From assembly GCF_030285365.1 (NCBI RefSeq), contig NZ_JASVDS010000008.1, forward strand, positions 62,001 through 126,000: 64,000 bases of DNA, written 5' to 3'. This document shows positions 60,490-64,000 of the stretch, piece by piece. The notes beneath the pieces were generated by a model. That model saw only the letters and a list, made by a program, of their open reading frames with translations, searched no databases and was not told where the DNA came from. The stretch is from Roseateles subflavus (GTDB taxonomy: Bacteria > Pseudomonadota > Gammaproteobacteria > Burkholderiales > Burkholderiaceae_C). The translations under genes were made by a program, and so were the position numbers. Positions within the stretch are counted from its first letter, which is position 1. Every line of letters begins with the position of its first letter.

Positions 60490-60708
60490 ATGGCCAGCCA
60501 GCTGCAGACACCCTTCGATCGCCGAAGGTCCATTGCGATCGCGGCCTGGCTCTCAAATGATGCGCGTGATCATCAGACGCGTCACGCCGAGATCGAAGCG
60601 CTCGAAGAGCTCCCAGAACTTCGCAGCATGCGGGCCTCGCTGGGCCGCGTGTTGCGCTTGGCGGTGCCAGCTGACCAGAGGGCTCGAAGTTGCAGAACGT
60701 TCATGTGA
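60490..60708 (+). CDS. Possible small protein
   Basis: 72 aa from ATG 60490, no clear ribosome site. Helical, basic and Ala-rich (QLQTPFDRRRSIAIAAWLSNDARDHQTRHAEIEALEELPELR). Overlaps the end of the convergent zinc-ribbon gene by 8 bases. Plausible by composition only. Confidence 0.35.
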   Translation: MASQLQTPFDRRRSIAIAAWLSNDARDHQTRHAEIEALEELPELRSMRASLGRVLRLAVPADQRARSCRTFM

Positions 60709-60925
60709 TGTCCTTCGCTTCGACATGGAGGCAATACCGGCACTCGCAGTAGGTGCGGTCTTGGTGGACCTTCCATGGACCGAGCCCCTTCTTCTGGCAT
60801 GCTGGGCAACGGGAACACTTCGGAGTGGTGAGGCCGCGCCAGGTGCCGCCGAGCTTGAACGGACGGCTACCCACGATCCGGTCCCCTGGGCTGGGGCTGG
60901 GCGGCGTCCCCCATGGTGTACGCAT
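60701..60925 (-). CDS. Small zinc-ribbon-like protein
   Basis: 74 aa from ATG 60925 (AAGG 6 bases upstream). A Cys-rich C-terminal half: CSRCPACQKKGLGP and YCECRYCLHVE, which could bind one zinc. N-terminus Pro/Gly-rich. Located 60 bases downstream of the PP-loop gene on the same strand, so likely the same transcript. No known family. Confidence 0.6.
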   Translation of the reverse strand: MRTPWGTPPSPSPGDRIVGSRPFKLGGTWRGLTTPKCSRCPACQKKGLGPWKVHQDRTYCECRYCLHVEAKDIT

Positions 60926-60988
60926 TGAGCACCTTGCGATGTTCAGGCCGGCTGGATGGGAAATCCTCGGTCATGGTTGCTCCAATGG

Positions 60989-61864
60989 TCAGGCGGCGGA
61001 TGTCTGCATATCCGGCGTGAAGCTGGCCTTGGTGATGGTGCGTGCCGGGTCGATGTAAACGCCCGTGATGTCCTCGAGGGTGCGGCGCCCCCGCTTCTTG
61101 TCCGGCATGAGCATGACCTGACCGGTGCTGCGCTCCAGATGCACATACTTGCGATACAGGTGCGGATCGTTGAGCAACTCGGGCCGTTCGGTGGCCAGCC
61201 GCGCAGCCGTCTTCAAATCGGCTTCGCTGGCAAGGATGCAGAAGACGCAGCTGAAGCGCCGCATGCCCAGAGAGTAGACGACGTGGGGCTGTTGGCCGGC
61301 CTGGGCAATCGCCTCGAAGACCTGCTTCTCAGTCCAGTCGTGGATCGGCAGCCAGTCGTACCACTCCCGGTTCGCCTTGCTGTTGCGAACGCTGTACTGG
61401 AAGGGCTTCAGCTTCGCGCGTTTGGGGCTCTCCTGGGCCCGCATTCCCATGCAGTTGACGACCAGCCCCCAGGCCTCCAACCCGAGGGCTTGGCGCTCGC
61501 GTGTGATCTTCCGGATCGTTCGCTCGATGGGCCCTCGCTTGAGGTCGCTGGTGCACTGGCGCCGCGTCGGCGACGGGAACATGCCGCGCTCTTCGATCAT
61601 CTCCAGCAGGGTGCGTCGGGCTGAGCAGACGCGAAGCGGCTCACCGGCTGTGGTTGCCTTGATGTGCTCGACTGCGCCTGCCCACTCCACCACCCCCAGG
61701 TTGGCGTGGATGTGGACGATCTGGTCTGCCGGGACGAACTGCCGCAAGTAGAGGTACATCGCCTGGCTGTCCTTCCCGCCGCTGTGGTTGACGGCGAACA
61801 AGGCGCCTCGGCTGATCAGATCCTCGATTTGTGGTGGCAAGGCGAGCGGAGAGGCGGTCGGCAT
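60989..61864 (-). CDS. PAPS-reductase-family PP-loop protein
   Basis: 291 aa from ATG 61864 (AGGA upstream). PP-loop SGGKDS (28-33), QCTSDLKRGP and CVFCILAS (a Cys pair), and ADLKTAARLA. This is the phosphoadenosine phosphosulfate reductase superfamily of adenylating enzymes (including DndC-type proteins found in phosphorothioate DNA modification), common on phages and plasmids. No dnd partner genes are next to it. Substrate unknown. Divergent from the 61943 gene through a palindrome. Confidence 0.8.
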   Translation of the reverse strand: MPTASPLALPPQIEDLISRGALFAVNHSGGKDSQAMYLYLRQFVPADQIVHIHANLGVVEWAGAVEHIKATTAGEPLRVCSARRTLLEMIEERGMFPSPTRRQCTSDLKRGPIERTIRKITRERQALGLEAWGLVVNCMGMRAQESPKRAKLKPFQYSVRNSKANREWYDWLPIHDWTEKQVFEAIAQAGQQPHVVYSLGMRRFSCVFCILASEADLKTAARLATERPELLNDPHLYRKYVHLERSTGQVMLMPDKKRGRRTLEDITGVYIDPARTITKASFTPDMQTSAA

Positions 61865-61888
61865 TCCTGCAGTCCTGTAGAAAATGAA

Positions 61889-61910
61889 ATGCATAATACA
61901 TATTATGCAA
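61889..61910. promoter_or_regulatory. ATGC-N14-GCAA dyad and 18-bp palindrome between divergent genes
   Basis: ATGC (61889-61892) / GCAA (61907-61910). Inside, GCATAATA-CA-TATTATGC (61891-61908) is a perfect palindrome. It lies between the PP-loop gene and the 61943 gene and probably controls both. Confidence 0.65.
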
Positions 61911-61942
61911 AACGATACTAGCAACCCAGACAGAGGAATTCA

Positions 61943-62362
61943 ATGAGCCTTGAACACCTGAACTCCCCGTTCGCCAAGCTGGTGAAGTCGCGAGCAGTGC
62001 CGCCGGCGCCGGTCGCAGAGGCTCGACAAGTTCCCACCGATATCACGACAGCGATCAACTTCTCAACACTGAACGATCCGGTATTCAAGGCCGCGGCAGA
62101 GCGCGCCCGTCAGGAAGAGCAACGTAGGCTCGAAGAGGAGGAACACGAGCTGAAGGCAGCGCTCGAAAGGTGCTTGAATGCCCTCGACCAACTCCCCGCG
62201 AACGAGCGCAGCTTCATCAACTCGTGTCGCAATCGACTGAACACCTGTCGCCCGTTATCCCAGGCACAACAGGCATGGCTGCTCGACATTGCCCAGCGCA
62301 TCGATCCGGTGGCTGATGAGGAGTCGGGTGACCTGAACCACCAGCACACCGCTGGAGGCTGA
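61943..62362 (+). CDS. Unknown helical protein
   Basis: 139 aa; GAGGAAT lies before ATG 61943. Charged helix AAAERARQEEQRRLEEEEHE then a helical end with RSFINSCRNRLNTCRPLSQAQQAWLLDIAQRI. Start LEHLNSPFAKLVKSR resembles the first residues of other small proteins here. Precedes a gene by 2 bases. Not recognised. Confidence 0.6.
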   Translation: MSLEHLNSPFAKLVKSRAVPPAPVAEARQVPTDITTAINFSTLNDPVFKAAAERARQEEQRRLEEEEHELKAALERCLNALDQLPANERSFINSCRNRLNTCRPLSQAQQAWLLDIAQRIDPVADEESGDLNHQHTAGG

Positions 62363-62364
62363 AG

Positions 62365-63063
62365 ATGATCCACCTCATCACTATCGACCTGCAGGAGCAG
62401 GTCCACGCTCAGGCCTTGGGACTTACCAAGACCCTCCACCTCTACGGCTGGGGAAGGGACGCAACGGAGGCCGGCCGCAACGTCATGGCCTATTGCCTCG
62501 GCGCAAACCTGAGTCCCGAGCGGATCAGAGGAGCAATCCGGAGCCAGAAGCAGGATTTCGACAGCTTCACCTTCCCAGAGCAGATCTACGGTCTGCCACC
62601 TGGCTTCGGACGACTGGCGATCTCCAAGAGCAAGTCCTCTGAGACGATGATTGACGAAGCGCTGAAGAAGCTCGAGTCGAACCATCAGCTCACACAGCTC
62701 GGGCTCAAACTGATGGCGACTTTGAATCTCCGATCAGATAGCCCTTGCCTGGAGGAAGCACGCCGCGCGGCTGCTGACCAGGCCTTCGTCGACTTCGACT
62801 TCGGTGACGACGTCCGTGTGGAGGCGGCCAATGGATGGGACTACCTGGACGGGCCCGGGGCCACTGCCTGGACCCGGACCGTCTTCGTCGCTCCGCGAAA
62901 GGCCGATGGCCAGGCTGGCGATGGTCTGCTGCAGGTTGTGCGCTTCACCGTGAGCTTTGAGGTCGGAAGCCTCGACGTAGTGCAGGTCTGCGCTGTCGAT
63001 GAGAAGGGCGATCCCCTGGGCGCTTCTCGCTGTCAGGGGGCGCAGGCGGCTCCGGCTCCCTGA
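62365..63063 (+). CDS. Unknown protein
   Basis: 232 aa, 2 bases after the previous stop. HLITIDLQEQVHAQALGLTKTLHLYGWGRDATEAGRNVMAYCLGANLSP then a mixed region with DYLDGPGATAWTRTVFVAPRKAD and a beta-rich end. Not recognised. The stop (TGA) is followed in 6 bases by a ParB-type site at 63070. Confidence 0.6.
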   Translation: MIHLITIDLQEQVHAQALGLTKTLHLYGWGRDATEAGRNVMAYCLGANLSPERIRGAIRSQKQDFDSFTFPEQIYGLPPGFGRLAISKSKSSETMIDEALKKLESNHQLTQLGLKLMATLNLRSDSPCLEEARRAAADQAFVDFDFGDDVRVEAANGWDYLDGPGATAWTRTVFVAPRKADGQAGDGLLQVVRFTVSFEVGSLDVVQVCAVDEKGDPLGASRCQGAQAAPAP

Positions 63064-63069
63064 TGGCAG

Positions 63070-63083
63070 TTTCGGCGCCGAAA
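63070..63083. repeat. parS-like palindrome at the right end
   Basis: TTTCGGCGCCGAAA, perfect 14-base palindrome; the flanking G/T pair breaks the 16-base form. It lies 53 kb from parB, in the gap after the 62365 gene. Confidence 0.55.
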
Positions 63084-63114
63084 TCAGGCGCCTATGGCTT
63101 CCCTCTATTGAGGA

Positions 63115-63519
63115 TCACGAAGCCCGCGTGAACTGACCTGCCGACAGCATCTCGAACATCCGCCCCCAGACCCAGCCGGCCAGGAACGGATGGGGCGCCG
63201 TTGCCGCGAATGCTTCAATCTGCTCCAGGGACCACGTGGTCATGCCTCCGAAGGCTTCGAGCTGGGCGAAGAAGTCGGGGTAGAGCTCCTCAGCTGTTCG
63301 CATGAAGCCCAGATACTCCGCAATGCACGAAGGGGAGGCAAGCGCCATGGCGATGCCCGGGTGCGCTCCCGCCTTCTGGGAAGCTGCCAAGGGGAGTGCA
63401 GGCGCAGCCGCAACCGTGGTGTCTGCGCCGGATAAATGATGCTGAGCTCTGTCCAGCAACGACGGCGCGAAGCTTGAACTGTTCTTCTCGGCTGCCGCCT
63501 GCTCACAAACACCGTTCAT
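63115..63519 (-). CDS. Unknown small protein
   Basis: 134 aa, ATG 63519 (GAGGGG upstream). N-terminal Ala/Ser-rich part, then a helical region IAEYLGFMRTAEELYPDFFAQLEAFGGMTTWSLEQIEAFAATAPHPFLAGWVWGRMFEML. No signal or membrane segment. Its promoter likely lies in 63540-63640. Not recognised. Confidence 0.6.
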   Translation of the reverse strand: MNGVCEQAAAEKNSSSFAPSLLDRAQHHLSGADTTVAAAPALPLAASQKAGAHPGIAMALASPSCIAEYLGFMRTAEELYPDFFAQLEAFGGMTTWSLEQIEAFAATAPHPFLAGWVWGRMFEMLSAGQFTRAS

Positions 63520-63853
63520 CAGTCCCCTCCATCAATTGATACAAATCACGTGCGTTCGGTGCGCACGATTGTTGCCTTCAAATGGCACGTCAAGTGCGCT
63601 TAGAGTGCGTAAACTGTGCGTATTGCGGATCGCTCGTGCTTGTGGTAGTTCGCTGCAGTGACTCAAGACAAGTCCACTTTGCATGCATTCGGAGTGCAGG
63701 AACTTCGGGATTACTGGCAAGCCTCCACGACAAGGCCACTGCTAAACTGGTGCGCTCAGACCGCCGCCACGATAGCAGTACTCGTGTCGCTGCCGTGCCT
63801 TCAGAGCGCACGGTGCGTGCTTTCTTAAACCATGGCTTCAGGAGATCGATTCG
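63520..63853. other. Divergent intergenic region with GTGCG repeats
   Basis: No gene supported. GTGCG(T/C) occurs at 63550, 63559, 63594, 63605 and 63616; the last three are 11 bases apart, one helical turn. More loose copies near 63751 and 63814. AGGAG at 63840-63844 precedes the edge gene. Possible operator or iteron array. Confidence 0.45.
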
Positions 63854-64000
63854 ATGTCCACCCTCCAGACCGCGACTGCATCCCATCATGGTGTGAGCGA
63901 TGAGGCGGCGGCTCAAAGTGCTTCCCTAGCACTACCCACAGCGTTGCGCTATGACAAGCGGGCGCTGAGCAAGGCAGCGCTCGACGACATCAATGCACTC
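63854..64000 (+). CDS. Partial unknown protein, 3' end off the right edge
   Basis: Open frame from ATG 63854 (AGGAG 9 bases upstream) to the window edge, 49 codons. MSTLQTATASHHGVSDEAAA then a Ser/Ala/Leu stretch and RALSKAALDDINAL. Too short to assign. Upstream GTGCG repeats may control it. Confidence 0.5.
   Translation, partial: MSTLQTATASHHGVSDEAAAQSASLALPTALRYDKRALSKAALDDINAL

Noticed and set aside
60989-61864. A full Dnd phosphorothioation system
   Set aside because: Only one PP-loop gene is present; no DndB, DndD, DndE or restriction partners are adjacent.
63550-63621. GTGCG repeats as members of the TGC-N14-GCA family
   Set aside because: Spacing is 11 rather than 14 and the copies are direct, so they are treated separately. 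A TGC-N13-GCA match near 63678 is also off by one.

Overview
The window looks like part of a large, GC-rich (roughly 60-65% by eye) conjugative plasmid or plasmid-like element from a betaproteobacterium, most likely a member of the Burkholderiales. That placement is an inference from base composition and protein flavour. The plasmid nature is well supported: there is a replication initiator beside an iteron cluster, two different partition systems, and a type IVB (IncI / Dot-Icm-like) conjugation apparatus with a type IVB pilus. No rRNA, tRNA, insertion sequence or CRISPR array was seen.

Layout. 1-6.6 kb: genes mostly on the minus strand (unknown edge protein carrying a piece of DotB, UvrD/Rep-like helicase, KfrA-like coiled-coil regulator, divergent tyrosine recombinase) plus a CoiA-like nuclease on plus. 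6.9-11.3 kb: maintenance block, with an actin-type ParM/ParR-like pair on minus and ParA/ParB on plus, separated by a 683-bp intergenic region holding a 52-bp palindrome. The palindrome core GTTTCGGCGCCGAAAC recurs at parA, inside parB and at 63.07 kb, and resembles a ParB site. 11.3-14.4 kb: ribbon-helix-helix-like repressor, iterons, replication initiator, DUF6283-type gene. 14.7-33.4 kb: one long plus-strand operon, dotD-dotC-dotB-icmT, then tcpQ/pilL-like, pilN, pilO, pilP, pilQ, lytic transglycosylase, pilR, pilS, pilV, a Cys/Trp-repeat secreted protein, an exported Fe superoxide dismutase, a receiver-like protein, a c-type-heme DUF3365 membrane sensor and a FeeM-type N-acyl amino acid synthase. 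33.4-43.0 kb: minus-strand genes including a CAP-domain lipoprotein, a multi-HTH protein, a HerA-like ATPase, two bactofilin-like proteins, a DnaG primase and two membrane proteins with similar C-terminal domains. 43.0-59.5 kb: HU-like protein, DotA/TraY, a Fic-family protein (minus), DotM/TrbA, a DsbC-like TrbB, the DotL/TrbC coupling protein and several unknowns, ending at a good terminator. 59.5-64 kb: accessory genes including a PAPS-reductase-type PP-loop protein.

How it fits together. The Dot/Tra proteins form the mating channel and its ATPases. The Pil proteins form a type IVB pilus for mating-pair formation. Rep, Par and KfrA-like proteins replicate and stabilise the element, and DnaG probably primes the transferred strand. 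Several core T4BSS genes (DotG, DotH, DotI, DotO) and the relaxase are not in the window and must lie elsewhere if the system is complete. A dyad, TGC-N14-GCA, overlapping the -10 region recurs upstream of many transcription units and suggests one element-wide regulator. The most unusual part is the redox/acyl-signal cassette (SOD, receiver, heme sensor, FeeM) at the end of the pilus operon.
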